NCBI RefSeq assembly: GCF_900660705.1 | Contig: NZ_LR215043.1 | Coordinates: forward strand, 124,001-188,000 | DNA length: 64,000 bases | Direction of reading: 5' to 3' | Source of the DNA: Mycoplasmopsis columbinasalis | GTDB lineage: Bacteria > Bacillota_I > Bacilli_A > Mycoplasmatales > Metamycoplasmataceae | Part shown: piece after piece, positions 21,510 through 32,288 of the stretch | Numbering within the stretch: the stretch's first letter is position 1 | How the letters are laid out: every line of letters starts with the position of its first letter | Made by a program: the position numbers and the translations under genes | The notes under the pieces: model-generated | Database searches by the model: none | What the model was told of the DNA's origin: nothing | What the model saw: only the letters and a program-made list of their open reading frames with translations

Positions 21510-23348
21510 ATGCAAAATTTAAGTCAATTTTCCAAACAAGAATTCTTCGCACAAAATGAAAATGCCGTTAAAACCCAAACACAAGAACAATTAACAAAAT
21601 TACTTGACAACAAAACGAAGAAATGAGGACTCAAAATGCTCATTTGTCGTGTGGTGGCGTGAGTATTATTGACTGGTTTAGGTTTTGTTTTAGCCTTTTT
21701 CTTATTAGCAGTGGTAGAAAAGATTAAACCAGAGTTAGTTTCTTTTTACAAAGAAAATGTTAAAACTTACTTATGAGTTTTAGTTGTGATTTTATTTTCT
21801 TTATTAGTGCCATGGCTCATTACACTTAGTTTACTTAAAAAATATCGTACCTTAGTATTATTCAATTTTGATACTAAACCTTTATATGCTACTTTGTTTA
21901 GCGCCTTAAACATTAATTTTAACTATGAAAACACTTCTAAAACTAACGCAATTGGTTTTTTCAAAAACATCAATAACTTTCAAGAAATGGAAAACAATTA
22001 TCATTTAACTAGTCGTTACCCTGTTCTGGAAGCACACGCTAATCCTTTCTTTTTCCTAAAAATGCAAAACTTGCATTACAAAGGCGAAACCTTTTCGCAA
22101 TATTACGAAACTTCTTTTTTCAAAAGGTTATCTTATCTTTACCAACAAAGAACTACTGGCAAAGTTAGATTTACCAATTACAAAAAACAAATTGAACACG
22201 AACGCACTATTGATCGTTTCGGAATCGCACTTAAAATTAACACTTTAATACCTGACTTAAACCTTACTTTGTTTGACTTTAATAATTCACACACTCCAGA
22301 CAACTTTGATGCTTTACAATTACCCGAAAGTTACAAAAACCTTTTAATTTGTGTGCCAAATACCTCTGCTTTCCCAACGTGAGCTTCTAACCCACAAATG
22401 TTAGCTAGTTTAAGCGAAAGCAAAAATAAGATTAATACACTCCGAATTAATTCGTTCGGACCACGCAGAAAAACAGCTAAGATCAATGATTTTGTCGTTC
22501 GAATTTTTGGCCAAGAAGTTTACATTTGATTTGATACTAAAGCACAACTTTTTGATTTACCACGCGTGCCAAAAACTTTTAGTATTAACAAGTGAACCAA
22601 AAAGATTAGTCGCAAAGTTTTAGAAGACTTTTTTGCTCTTTATACAATTCTAAACTTACTCACACCATTTGGTTTTTCTTACCCGGACACAAATCCACAA
22701 GTTAATCAAGCAGCACAACAACAAACTGCCTACACACAAGTGCAACCTCAAGTGCCACAACAAATTCAACACCAAGACGCATATCATTTGCAACCACAAT
22801 ACCAAAACAATTTTGACAGTCAACAACAATTTACAAACCAAGCTGTCACTTATCCTCAAGAACACAATGTTCAGCCTTCAGTTTCGCCAACGCAACTTCA
22901 TCATAGTCACAAAACGCAAATGGCTTACTCTCAGCAACCTGTTTATGCACCACGCATAAATCCACAAACTAGAGTATCAAGAAACACTTCAAACCAGCAA
23001 CAAACTTTTACCAACCAAACAGCAACTAACGAATTTGACGCAATGGAAATGACGGCTTCAAATTTAAAAGCACCACGCAACAACTGAGTGCAAACTTCGG
23101 CGCCAAACTACCCACCAAAAAACAACAAAAATCCAGCTAACACAAATGGGTTTCCGAACCAACAAAACCTCTCTGCTACACCGCCAGTAACCAATGTTTC
23201 TAAGTTTAATCTTGATGACCAAAGCGTTACTGCGCTAATGGATACTAATACTAACGAATTTTTCGATTTTGACGATAGTTTGTTCGATATCGACTTAAAT
23301 ACACGTGTTTTGGACGAAAAAACTGACTTTGAGACAAAGAAAAAATAG
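21510..23348 (+). CDS. Large membrane protein with Gln/Asn-rich C-terminal tail
   Basis: 612-aa protein. Two transmembrane helices (about residues 45-70 and 88-108) are followed by a soluble domain (about 110-380) and then a long low-complexity tail rich in Gln, Asn, Thr and Pro (about 385-560). The acidic C-terminus ends FETKKK. The domain with the helix pair and the PVLEAHANPFFF segment resembles DUF3137-type mycoplasma proteins, but that is a weak recollection. TGA codons at 21625, 21661 and others read Trp. Confidence 0.7.
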
Positions 23349-23366
23349 GGTTCCCTATTTTTTATT
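23338..23366 (+). terminator. Terminator of the Gln-rich membrane protein gene
   Basis: AAATAGGG / CCCTATTT with a very short loop, followed by a T-rich run. Confidence 0.65.
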
Positions 23367-23671
23367 TTTTCAGTTACAAATCGAAAAATTATTAATTTAA
23401 TTCTAGCTCCGACCAACATTTTTTAATTACTTTGTACACTGCGAAAGCGTGACAAATAATTAGATTGTGAAAAAACAATGAAAAAAACTAAAAACTATGC
23501 TATTAATATGTGAAAAAGTTTAATTTAAGCCTTTTCCCTTATAATACATATAGCTTTAATTTCCATTTATTTTATTTTAATCATAAATTAATAAACTGCA
23601 TAATCAAGTGGCGATTAAGGTCAATTTTAAAACTTATATAAGTCTTAACTTAATTATTTGTAGGAGGATCT
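23349..23671. other. Promoter/leader of the split-E2 operon
   Basis: 323 nt. A -10 TATAAT (23540-23545) lies about 130 nt upstream of the next ORF, and a strong Shine-Dalgarno TAGGAGGATC (23661-23670) precedes ATG 23672. No further ORF was recognised. Confidence 0.55.
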
Positions 23672-23884
23672 ATGTTAGACGAAAAAGAGCTTAACAAAAA
23701 CGCAGCTAGCGAACAAGCAGCTCCAGCCGTTGTTGGTCAATTATCAGTATCTAACGAACTCTTAGATTTTAGCGGTTTAGCAAAAAAATCTAGCAAGAAA
23801 AAAGAATGCTTGTTAGACGGAAAATGCGAGGACAACGAATTGACCCCTCGTGAAAGAGCAATTTTAGCTAGAAAGAAAAAATAA
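23672..23884 (+). CDS. Small hypothetical protein, first gene of the split-E2 operon
   Basis: 70-aa hydrophilic protein with an Ala-rich N-terminal third, a Cys pair (ECLLDGKC) and a very basic C-terminus ending ARKKK. It has a strong Shine-Dalgarno (GGAGG) and stops 2 nt before the E2 core gene. It does not match a lipoyl domain or a peripheral subunit-binding domain by eye. It may be an assembly factor of the complex; this is inference. Confidence 0.6.
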   Translation: MLDEKELNKNAASEQAAPAVVGQLSVSNELLDFSGLAKKSSKKKECLLDGKCEDNELTPRERAILARKKK

Positions 23885-23886
23885 AA

Positions 23887-24615
23887 ATGGCTGAAATTAT
23901 TAACGTTAAACCTTTAGAAGCGAAAGAAGTGCCATTGGCACCAATTCGTAAAGCGATTGCAAAAAACTTAAAACACGCAATGGACTCAGTAGCATACTGT
24001 TCACTTGTGCAAAAAGTTAATGCAACCCCACTTTGAAATCACCGTAAAGCTGTACTTGCTAATGTGCAAGAAAAACACGGTGTAAAGTTAACATTCTTAT
24101 CATGAATTATTAAAGCAATTACCATTGCACTTAGTGAATTTCCAATTTTTGCAGCAAAGGTAAACGAAGAAACAGGTAAGATTGTTTACCCAGATACTCT
24201 CAACATTGGTATCGCAGTTGACACACCATATGGTTTAGTAGTTCCAGTTATTAAAGGTGCTGAAAAATTAAGTATTGTTGAAATTCAACAAGAAATTGTG
24301 AGACTTGCTGGACTTGCACGTGACCGTAAGTTAAAAATGTCAGATATGCAAGGTGGATGCTACACCATTACTAATGTTGGTAGCGTTGGTGTACTTTGAG
24401 GTACACCAATTATGAACTACCCAGAAATTTCAATTACAGCTGTAGGCGCAATTCAAGACGAATTAGCACTTGTTGATGGTCAAGTTGTTGCTAACAAAGT
24501 AATGTACTTATCAATTGCTGCCGATCACCGTTGAGTTGATGGCGCAGATATGGGTCGTTTTAACGGCAGAGTTAAAGAATTATTAGAACAACCAGAATTG
24601 TTAGGAGAATTTTAA
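23887..24615 (+). CDS. 2-oxoacid dehydrogenase E2 acyltransferase, catalytic core only
   Basis: 242-aa acyltransferase core (pyruvate dehydrogenase E2 type). It begins almost directly with VPLAPIRKAIAKNLKHAM, the start of the catalytic domain, and contains the active-site motif AADHRWVDGADMG (His, Asp). No lipoyl domain and no peripheral subunit-binding domain precede it. Several TGA codons read Trp. The lipoyl domain is encoded separately 2 nt downstream. No E1 or E3 genes are visible nearby. Confidence 0.88.
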
Positions 24616-24617
24616 AG

Positions 24618-24857
24618 ATGTTTAAGATGCAATTTACAGATATTGGTGAAGGTCTTCACGAAGGAACAGTAGCAGAAGTTCTTGTGAAAGAAGGCCAAAG
24701 TGTTAAGGAAGGTGACATTCTTTTCTCAGTAGAAACTGACAAGATGACATCAGAAATTCCTGCACCAGTATCAGGCGTTATTTCTAAGATTTTAATCAAA
24801 AACGGTGACCAAATTACCGTTGGTGATGAAATTTTCTACATTGAACAAAACGCATAA
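24618..24857 (+). CDS. Free-standing lipoyl-domain protein
   Basis: 79-aa biotinyl/lipoyl domain. It contains the lipoylation motif ETDKMTSEIPAPVSG (Lys at about residue 42), normal spacing and normal domain length, and nothing else. It directly follows the E2 core gene, as though the usual N-terminal domain of E2 had been separated and placed behind it. It probably shuttles acyl groups between E1 and the E2 core, or serves in lipoyl relay as GcvH-like proteins do. Confidence 0.9.
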   Translation: MFKMQFTDIGEGLHEGTVAEVLVKEGQSVKEGDILFSVETDKMTSEIPAPVSGVISKILIKNGDQITVGDEIFYIEQNA

Positions 24858-24880
24858 TCACTTATATCTTTCATTCATCT

Positions 24881-24905
24881 AACCAGCCGCTTGGCTGGTT
24901 TTTTA
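24881..24905 (+). terminator. Terminator of the split-E2 operon
   Basis: AACCAGCC-gc-TTGGCTGGTT with T6; stem AACCAGCC / GGCTGGTT. Confidence 0.85.
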
Positions 24906-25045
24906 TATTTGTCCAATCTTTCTATGTTATAGCTTAATTTCAAAAATCTGTTTTTTAAAACCTTGTGCGTGCACTTTTTGCAAAAACGTTAAAAACAAGC
25001 AATTTTTGTAAATTTAGACTCGCAAAATACCATTTCAGCTTAAAA

Positions 25046-25135
25046 TTAATTAAGACAGGGGTGCTGTTTTGATGACAAAACGGCTGAGATTATACCTATA
25101 GGCAGATCAAGGTAATGCTTGCACGGCCTTAATAT
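25046..25135 (+). promoter_or_regulatory. TPP riboswitch (THI box)
   Basis: Core elements in order: GGGGTGC (25058-25064), CTGAGA (25084-25089) followed by TTATACC, then GATCAAGGTAATGC-TTGC closing to CTTAA, which pairs with TTAAG at the 5' side (P1). This is the thiamine pyrophosphate aptamer consensus with small deviations. It sits upstream of a Cypl-type thiamine transporter, the expected target. Confidence 0.85.
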
Positions 25136-25146
25136 TTAAACACAAC

Positions 25147-25186
25147 AAAAATATCTCCCTGTTCACATCGAGAGGATATTTTTTTA
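25147..25186 (+). terminator. Riboswitch expression platform: terminator overlapping the Shine-Dalgarno
   Basis: AAATATC / GATATTT stem (8 bp with one wobble) followed by T7, ending 1-2 nt before ATG 25188. The 3' arm includes GAGAGG, so folding could both stop transcription and hide the ribosome site. Confidence 0.7.
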
Positions 25187-25187
25187 T

Positions 25188-26522
25188 ATGAAAAGAAAAT
25201 TAATTACAAAGGGGCTACTTAGTGTGAGCCCATTAATTGGTATTTTACCGTTAGCAGTTTCGTGTTCAACAAGCGAAATTAATTCAAATCCATCTGATTT
25301 CTTACCTGCTGAACTATCTAAAGCTCAAAAACAGGCTTTAAAGACACAGTGAGATAACGAAATTTCGATCGTAATTAAGTCTGCAAACGCTGGATTTGAA
25401 GGCAAAATTCAAACCGAATTTTTAAATAAACTTAACCAAAGGTTTAAACAATTTAAAAATGAATATAGTTTTACTAAAGATTTACCTGATGTAACTTTTA
25501 AAATTCAAACAGGTGTAGCAAAAGAAACTAACTGACAAAATATTAAAAATGACAACAAAAATAACGACATTGGTATCATTCAAATTGACAGAGTCCTTGC
25601 TGATTTTAAAAAGAATGAAACTGCCGATGAAATTATAGAAAACCTTGGTGCAAAATTAGTTGCCCAAACTGAAACCTTAAAATTCACTTGACAACTCGGT
25701 AATAATGATGATTACGTGGATGGTACAAGCAACGATCCTTTAATTAAAGCAGCTACAAAATACAATGAATTAGCTTTTAGGGAACACGGAGAATTTCCTT
25801 CCTGAACTGCTGATACTTCAACACCTGCCGGCAAAAAACTTGGTTGGGATGGTTCTAAATTTGCGGTCTTCTATAAAAGGGTTAATGAACCAGATAATTT
25901 GTTTGTTGGTTATCGAGGCGCAATTTACATTTCGGGAGACAAAGCTACGCGAGACAAAATTCAAAAAGCATGAAACGACAAAGATCTTGATGCTTTTCTT
26001 AGCTTCGGCATTTTGAGAGAAGGAACTAATTCCAATGCCGGTTTTAAACTTCCAGCAAAATTAATTCAAAAACACTTTAACAAAAGTTTTGCTGAAGTGG
26101 TAGAAATTTTAGTGAAAAACAAAAATGTTTTAGAAGTAGACAGTCCCGGTGCTGACTTAGGTAAAGAAAAAGGAAATAAAATTTACCACATTGCTTTTGC
26201 CTATGAAGGTGATACTAATTGATTGTTGCCAGAGTGAAACTTCTATACTCCTAAAAATTATGACCAAAAGCAAGCCAATAATTTCGAAAGTCAAACAAAT
26301 GACGTAGTGAGAGTGCTTAGTTTTACTGGCGCATCATATTACGATACACTATTTGCGCGTCCAACTTTACACGATATTCAAATTGCTTTAATCGCTAAAG
26401 CGTTAGATTCTTTTTCAGTAGCAGAAAATACTTTTGGAATTTACACAGGTTTTAACAAAATAAGACCTATTGCCTATAGCGAATTCAAAACTTTCATTGA
26501 AAACCGTAAACTTCTTGGCTAG
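25188..26522 (+). CDS. cypl: Thiamine-pyrophosphate-binding lipoprotein, Cypl/p37 family
   Basis: 444-aa extracellular solute-binding lipoprotein. The signal peptide MKRKLITKGLLSVSPLIGIL ends at lipobox LAVSC. The body resembles phosphonate/thiamine-type periplasmic binding proteins (p37 of M. hyorhinis). TGA codons read Trp, including possible ligand-stacking aromatics. It is controlled by the TPP riboswitch and followed by the ATPase and permease genes, so the transported ligand is thiamine or TPP. It ends with TAG at 26520. Confidence 0.88.
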
Positions 26523-26581
26523 ATTAAACCAAAACTGCAACTAAACAAACTCAACTTATAAGAACGTAACAAATTTCAATT

Positions 26582-27322
26582 ATGACAACAATAAAATTAG
26601 AAAATTTAACTTTAAAATATGCTAACGATCAAGACAATATCGTCGAAAACATAAATGTCACTTTTCGTCCTGGTGAAATGGTTGCCATAATTGGAGCCAG
26701 TGGCGTTGGTAAAAGCACTTTATTCAAAGCATTAGTACGTCAACTTCAACCTGCAACAGGCAAAGTAATTATTTTTGACCAAGATATTAACCAAATTCAG
26801 CGCAAAGTGTGAGCTAACACACTTAAACACATTGGTTTTTTAACACAAAAACCAAATTTAATTGTCACAGACACTGTGATGCAAAATATTTTACGTTCTG
26901 TTAACGACTATGAAAACTGATTTTTTAAACTTATTAACTTTGTAACAATCCAACAACGCAAAAAAATTTTGAGCATCTTAGATAAACTCGGGATGATTGA
27001 TAAGACGTTTTTTAGGATCAGTGAACTTTCAGGTGGTCAACAGCAACGAGTAGAAATTGCCAAATTACTCTTTCGCCAAAGTAAAATTATTTTAGCCGAT
27101 GAACCTACTAGTAGCTTGGACTTTAACACCGCAACTGAAGTTTTAAACACATTGAATACTTTAAAAACTGAACAACAATTAACAATTCTTGTCAACATTC
27201 ACGATTTGAGTTTAATCAATTCTCATTTTGACCGCGTGCTTGGTCTTAAAAATAAACAAATTGTACTCGATGCACCGATTGACAAAATTACACAACAAGA
27301 CTTAGAAAGTGTGCTGAATTAA
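26582..27322 (+). CDS. ABC transporter ATP-binding protein (p29-type)
   Basis: 246-aa ATPase of the thiamine/p37 transporter. Walker A is GASGVGKST (residues 38-46), the Q-loop is FLTQKP, the signature is LSGGQQQR, and Walker B with the catalytic Glu is IILADEPTS; the switch His is in VNIHD. The PhnC-like architecture fits the phosphonate-type binding protein upstream. It overlaps the permease start by one base (TAATG). Confidence 0.92.
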
Positions 27323-29097
27323 TGAAAAATAAATTGAAAAATTTTTGGTGCTATCAGTACACAACTCTGACTGGGAAAAAGGTAACAAGTCTAAAACCAA
27401 TTTTTAAACACTTAGGAATTTTACTGTTGTTGCTTGCAATTGTTGGTGTGTGAGCATCTTTTTCGTGAGGTATCAACACGTCACCATTTGCTTGAAAAAA
27501 TTTTGTTACTAAGTTAGGCAAATTGTTTGAATTTAGTTCAGAAAGCACTTTTTATAGTAAGCACTATGTTGTTAATTTATGAAGCGAAAGTTTAACTGCC
27601 TTATTTCAAACTTTAAAGTATGTGATAGTAGGAACTTTTTTAGGTTTTCTTTTAGCTATTATCAGTGCTACTGGCACTAATCAAACTTATCATTCACGTC
27701 TATACAGTAGCATTATTCGTAACTTTATCTTAGTTTTACGGGCAATGCCTGAACTAATTTTTATCACTTTTTTCACCAACATTTTTGAAGCATATTTTAG
27801 CTTAATGCTCATTTTTATGTGGTTTTCCTGGTTATGGTTACATAAGTACTACATCGAAATTATCAATAACCTTGACATTAGACCATATTTAGTCGCCAAA
27901 AGTCAGGGTGCCTCAACTTGAAAGGCATTTACTAAAGAAGTTTGACCGAGAATTCAAAGTCGTTATTTTGCGTTATTTTTATACTCGATCGAATCTAACT
28001 TAAGATGAGCCACTGTGCTTTCGACCCTAGGAGTTAGTGGGATTGGTAAATTCATCTATTATGCAGGCAATAGTTCAGCTAACTTTGGCGAACTTGGTGT
28101 ACCGTTATTGCTGTTAACTATTGCCATTATCGTGCTGGAAGTAATTAATATTTTGTGTAAAAAGTATTTGTTTGAAACAAAAACTAAAAAAATCAAAACC
28201 GCCTTACTTGAGTTAACTAACCGTGAGGAACTCTACACACGCTTGGCAAAAGGTCCTAACTTTAAAAAAATTATTTCTTCTATTTTAGTTTTAAGTATTG
28301 CGCTCTTTACGATTGTAACTTTAGCTCTTAGCGATACTGTGTTACGAAGTCCTGAATATGCTAAAGCAATGCTCAAAGCAATTTTTACTCCCGCTTTAGG
28401 TTACACACAAGTATCAATGTGAACACAAATTTGGCAATTGTTGCAATTTGCTGTTGGTTCAGTGGCGGTGATGTTACTTTTTAGTTACTTAACTTTGCCA
28501 TTCTGTTCAACAAAACTTTTTGGCACTCGCGTTGCCTTTGCTATGCGAACAATTACTTCTATTTTTCGTGTAATTCCACTTATTATCTACTTTTTCTTAT
28601 TTAATTCGATTTTTAATTCTAATTTATTAATTCTGATGCTATTTGTGGGTTTACACCAAAGCACATCTTATGTGAAACAACTCTGAGATTTAGTTGATAG
28701 CCTCGATGAAGAAATTATTCGAAACCTAAAATTACAAAATTACACGCGTTTAATGATTTATCGTCGTTATATGTTACCAGCTGTACGCAATGATTATGTT
28801 TCGCTTTTATTGCTTTACTTTGAAATCGCCTTTAGAGATGCAATTACTTATAGCACTTTAACTTTAGATGGTTTAAATTTTGGCAAAAATATTTCAATAG
28901 CAATGAATCCACAAGCATTTAAACCTCAACAAGCTGCGGCTTACTTATGAATTGCAACAGCACTAATTCTAGTTATTAATTTGAGTGCTAGTGCACTGAA
29001 TCGTTACCTCACAAAAGGCAAACAAGCTTTCAAAATTAAAAACTTGACTCTTCTTAAATTTTGGAAACGAACAAAAAAATGTCATAAAGTAATCTAA
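27322..29097 (+). CDS. ABC transporter permease, duplicated two-domain (p69-type)
   Basis: 591-aa membrane protein with two BPD-transp-1 domains in tandem. The first half has an EAA-like loop at about residues 190-215 (YLVAKSQGAS) and the second at about 470-490 (RNLKLQNYTR..YRRYMLPA). This internal duplication replaces a permease dimer, as in the p37-p29-p69 operon. Many TGA codons read Trp. Translation is coupled to the ATPase. Confidence 0.9.
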
Positions 29098-29131
29098 AAC
29101 ACAAACGATTTTACTCGCTTGTGTTTTTTAA
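29094..29131 (+). terminator. Terminator of the thiamine transporter operon
   Basis: AAACACAA / TTGTGTTT stem followed by T-run directly after the permease stop. Confidence 0.7.
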
Positions 29132-29226
29132 CTAAATTCTGCAAAAATCATCTGTAAAAAAATTAAGTTGGAAAAAAATTTTTAACTTTTTTTTACTTTT
29201 TGAGAGCACTTTTGTTCTTAATAAGT

Positions 29227-29826
29227 ATGAAACTTTTTGGAAAGACGTTTTTGTTTACGGTAAACACAACTTTCTGCACACTGCCGTTAGTGGTCATGAG
29301 TTGTCAAACTAACTTTGTACCAAAACAAAATGAAATTTTTACAATTTCAAAAGTTTACAGCATTTATGATGGTGACACTTTTAAATTTGTTAAAAATAAC
29401 CAATTACACACTGTTCGTGTGTTTGGAATTGACACACCAGAAATGAAACAAGAAAACAAAACATTGATTTTAGCTCGTCTTTTTGCACAAAAGGCACGTA
29501 GTAAAACTGTGACATTTTTATCACAGAGTCCATTAGCTTTACAATATTATAAAAAGGATAAATATAATAGATTAGTTTGTCGTGTAACGAATGATTTCAA
29601 GCAGGATTTAGCAATGACTTTAGTCTCGAAAGGACTAGCGCGTGTAAGTTATGTTTCAAACAACAAATATGACAAAAATTTTTATATTAATGACAAAAGT
29701 ACACTGTATTATGTTGAAACTTTGCTTCACGCACAAGAAAATGCACAGTTTCTCGGCAGAGGTTTTTGGAACCCAAAAGTAGACCTTAGAAAAATTTACG
29801 ATCGCTATGTTATTACACTAAAATAA
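29227..29826 (+). CDS. Staphylococcal-nuclease-like lipoprotein (surface nuclease)
   Basis: 199-aa lipoprotein. The signal peptide from ATG 29227 ends at VVMSC. The TNase domain begins VYSIYDGDTF, then VRVFGIDTPE (catalytic Arg and Glu) and DKYNRLVCRV (second Arg), so all three catalytic residues of the family are kept. It likely degrades extracellular nucleic acid to feed the nucleotide-auxotrophic cell. No strong Shine-Dalgarno is visible; an upstream TTG at 29200 is less likely. Confidence 0.85.
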   Translation: MKLFGKTFLFTVNTTFCTLPLVVMSCQTNFVPKQNEIFTISKVYSIYDGDTFKFVKNNQLHTVRVFGIDTPEMKQENKTLILARLFAQKARSKTVTFLSQSPLALQYYKKDKYNRLVCRVTNDFKQDLAMTLVSKGLARVSYVSNNKYDKNFYINDKSTLYYVETLLHAQENAQFLGRGFWNPKVDLRKIYDRYVITLK

Positions 29827-29866
29827 GGGCTTTTAGCTTATAATTTACACATTGAAAGGAGGTGTT

Positions 29867-30439
29867 GTGGATTCAATATGAATAATCTTTATAGTCATTA
29901 TTTCACTCTTTGCCATTTTCTTTGTGTATTCAGTTTTCAAAGACCGTAAGCAACGAAACCAAAGAAAGAAAGATAAGATTATTTTTGCAAATCAAGCACG
30001 TGAATATCGCAGAAAGCACATCTTTAACTTACACTTTTTAATCGAAATGAACCAGCAATATTTAGATAACTTTCAACCATCAATTGGCGAATACAAAATG
30101 CATGATGTTATTGACACTGCACGTGCTTATCTTTTAGATTTTGAGAATAATAAGGAATTTAAAGAATACATTGTGGCCAGCGACGACGAAAATGAATTGC
30201 TAGAAGCTTATGTTAATCTTCGCGACACCAGAAGTAATGCTTGGACAAAGAAAATTCCTCAAGTTTTAGATTACATTCAAAGAAATTTTAATGACTATCA
30301 ACAAATAGATTATCAAGATGAGTTAAGGGTTGCCAAAGAAGAAGTGGCTACTTTCTATCAAAATCATATTACTAAAAACCAAGGTAGCGAAAATGACTCA
30401 GAATCAACAACCTCACAAGAAATCAACCAGACAAATTAA
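29867..30439 (+). CDS. Membrane-anchored hypothetical protein
   Basis: 190-aa protein starting at GTG 29867, directly behind the strong Shine-Dalgarno AAAGGAGGTG (29855-29864). One N-terminal transmembrane helix (about residues 4-24; the TGA at 29879 reads Trp) is followed by a basic segment (KDRKQRNQRKK) and a soluble, helical, charged domain. The 3' end overlaps pgsA by 47 nt. Family not recognised. Confidence 0.7.
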
Positions 30440-31157
30440 TCCTAATTTAAGTAATTACCTAACTATTTTTAGATTAGTTCTTGGTGGCGTTTTATTAGTT
30501 TTGTTAACGGTTTTAGTTTCCTTAAATGCTTATTCAAAAGCTCTAGATGAAGTAATATTAGCTACTAAATTCACTTCAATTCAGCATCTTCTTCCCGTGG
30601 TTTCAACAAAACAAATTGTTATTTCAACCGCAATTCTCAGCACAGCCTTAGGTTTATTTTTAATCGCAGTACTAACTGACTTTTTAGATGGTTATCTTGC
30701 TCGTAAATTCAATCAAGTTTCTAATTTTGGAAAACTTTGAGATCCAATTGCGGATAAAATGGTGGTTTCTACAGTTTTAGTTGCTTTTACTGCGATGCAA
30801 ATTGTGCCACTTTGAATTACAGTGATCTTAATTTTAAGAGATGTAATTGTTGGTGGTTTTAGAGTTGTGATGGCTAAAAATAATCTTAGTGTAGCAGCTG
30901 GTTGAATGGGAAAAATTAAGTCTGCAATTTTGTTTTTAGGCATCATCGTGATTTTTGCGCTGTTAATTGCTTCAGTACATAGTCAAAGTTTAGCCGGAAA
31001 ATTTAAAAACATTTTGTCAAATAATGGACTTACTTTAGTTTATCTACTTAATATTCCAAATTTACTTGCTGTTATTTTTGCGACTATTTCAGGCTGACAA
31101 TACTTTAAAGCTGTAAAAGAATTCATTGGTATGAACAAAAAAAACAACACTAAATAA
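30393..31157 (+). CDS. pgsA: CDP-diacylglycerol--glycerol-3-phosphate 3-phosphatidyltransferase
   Basis: 254-aa membrane enzyme of phosphatidylglycerol synthesis. The CDP-alcohol phosphatidyltransferase motif D-G-x2-A-R-x8-G-x3-D-x3-D is complete: DFLDGYLAR, then GKLWDPIADK. There are about six transmembrane helices. TGA codons at 30738, 30813, 30903 and 31095 read Trp. The start ATG 30393 lies inside the preceding gene. It ends at a strong terminator and is the last recognised chromosomal gene before the mobile region. Confidence 0.92.
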
Positions 31158-31175
31158 TTCAGTGTTGTTTTTTTA
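31141..31175 (+). terminator. Terminator of pgsA
   Basis: AACAACACT / AGTGTTGTT stem followed by T7, overlapping the last codons of pgsA. Confidence 0.88.
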
Positions 31176-31510
31176 TTAAATAAAAACTCGCACAAACTCG
31201 CGAGTAACTAAATTATATGTTGATACAAGACAAAACCGCAAGCTATAAAACAAAGCTTGAAGCTGTTGTTTTTAAACTATGAAAGCGTCGTAATTAAGAG
31301 ACTTTGCAAGTATTATAGACTTTTTTGGAAATTAATCAAAAATTTTTTTTATTAGTGTTCAAATTTTAGAAACACGTAACACTTAATTTATTTCGTACTT
31401 ATATTTATACATATACATATTAAAATAAAAAACAAAAATACCTCCAAGGTAAATTTTTTGTTTTTTATTTTTTACTATCACTATATATGACTTATTATGT
31501 ATCTGTTTAG

Positions 31511-31552
<42 letters not shown>

Positions 31553-31571
31553 GTTGACTATATCAATATAA

Positions 31572-32111
31572 ACATAAGAAAAGAATGTTCCAAATACATT
31601 CTTTTCTTATGTAGTGTATATTACTGTAGTAAATCAAACAACAGTAGTAACAAACAACAGTACAAACAGTTGTTTGTTACATTAAATCAAACAACAGTAG
31701 TAACAAACAACAGTAGAAACAGTTGTTTGTTGTAATAAATCAAACAACAGTACAAACAGTTGTTTGTTACATTAAATCAAACAACCGTAATTGATATATA
31801 CATAAAAAAAGAATGTTCCAAATACATTCTTTTTTTATGTAGTGTATATATTTATAGAGCATAAATATATACACATATTTTACTAATAGCACTATAATAA
31901 AGTGCTATTAGTAAAATAATTACATAACAAAAAATATAATTTTTTTGTTATGTATACCAATAAATGTGTTCATACACATTTATTGGTTGTTGATTCAATA
32001 AATTGAATCAATTATTGTTATAGTAACAAACAATTTCACTAAAAATTGTTTGTTACATTGAACCAAACAACCGTAGCAAGAACAAATTTTAGTTACTGTA
32101 ACGGTTGTTTG
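31572..32111. repeat. Cluster of eleven consecutive hairpins with recurring arm sequences
   Basis: Inverted repeats in order (5' arm start to 3' arm end): 31572-31612, 31647-31680, 31702-31731, 31741-31766, 31801-31839, 31878-31916, 31922-31953, 31957-31986, 31992-32009, 32023-32056, 32064-32111. Stems are 7-16 bp and mostly perfect. Two share the loop TTCCAAATA with compensating arm differences. Five use the CAAACAAC / GTTGTTTG theme. Direct copies of CAAACAACAGTA link the second, third and fourth. Confidence 0.8.
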
Positions 32112-32288
32112 ATATATGTATTATTGCTTTTGATTTCTTGTAACATTTATGTTACCTGGTTTCCCTATTGTTTCATTATTGGCAGTTTTAATTTGCGGGC
32201 GAAAAATTACCTTGGCGGCATTTTTCGCTGCTTTTTATTAATATTTCTTCACTAACCGCAAAAAAGTTTGAGTTAACTTTTTTGCTCG

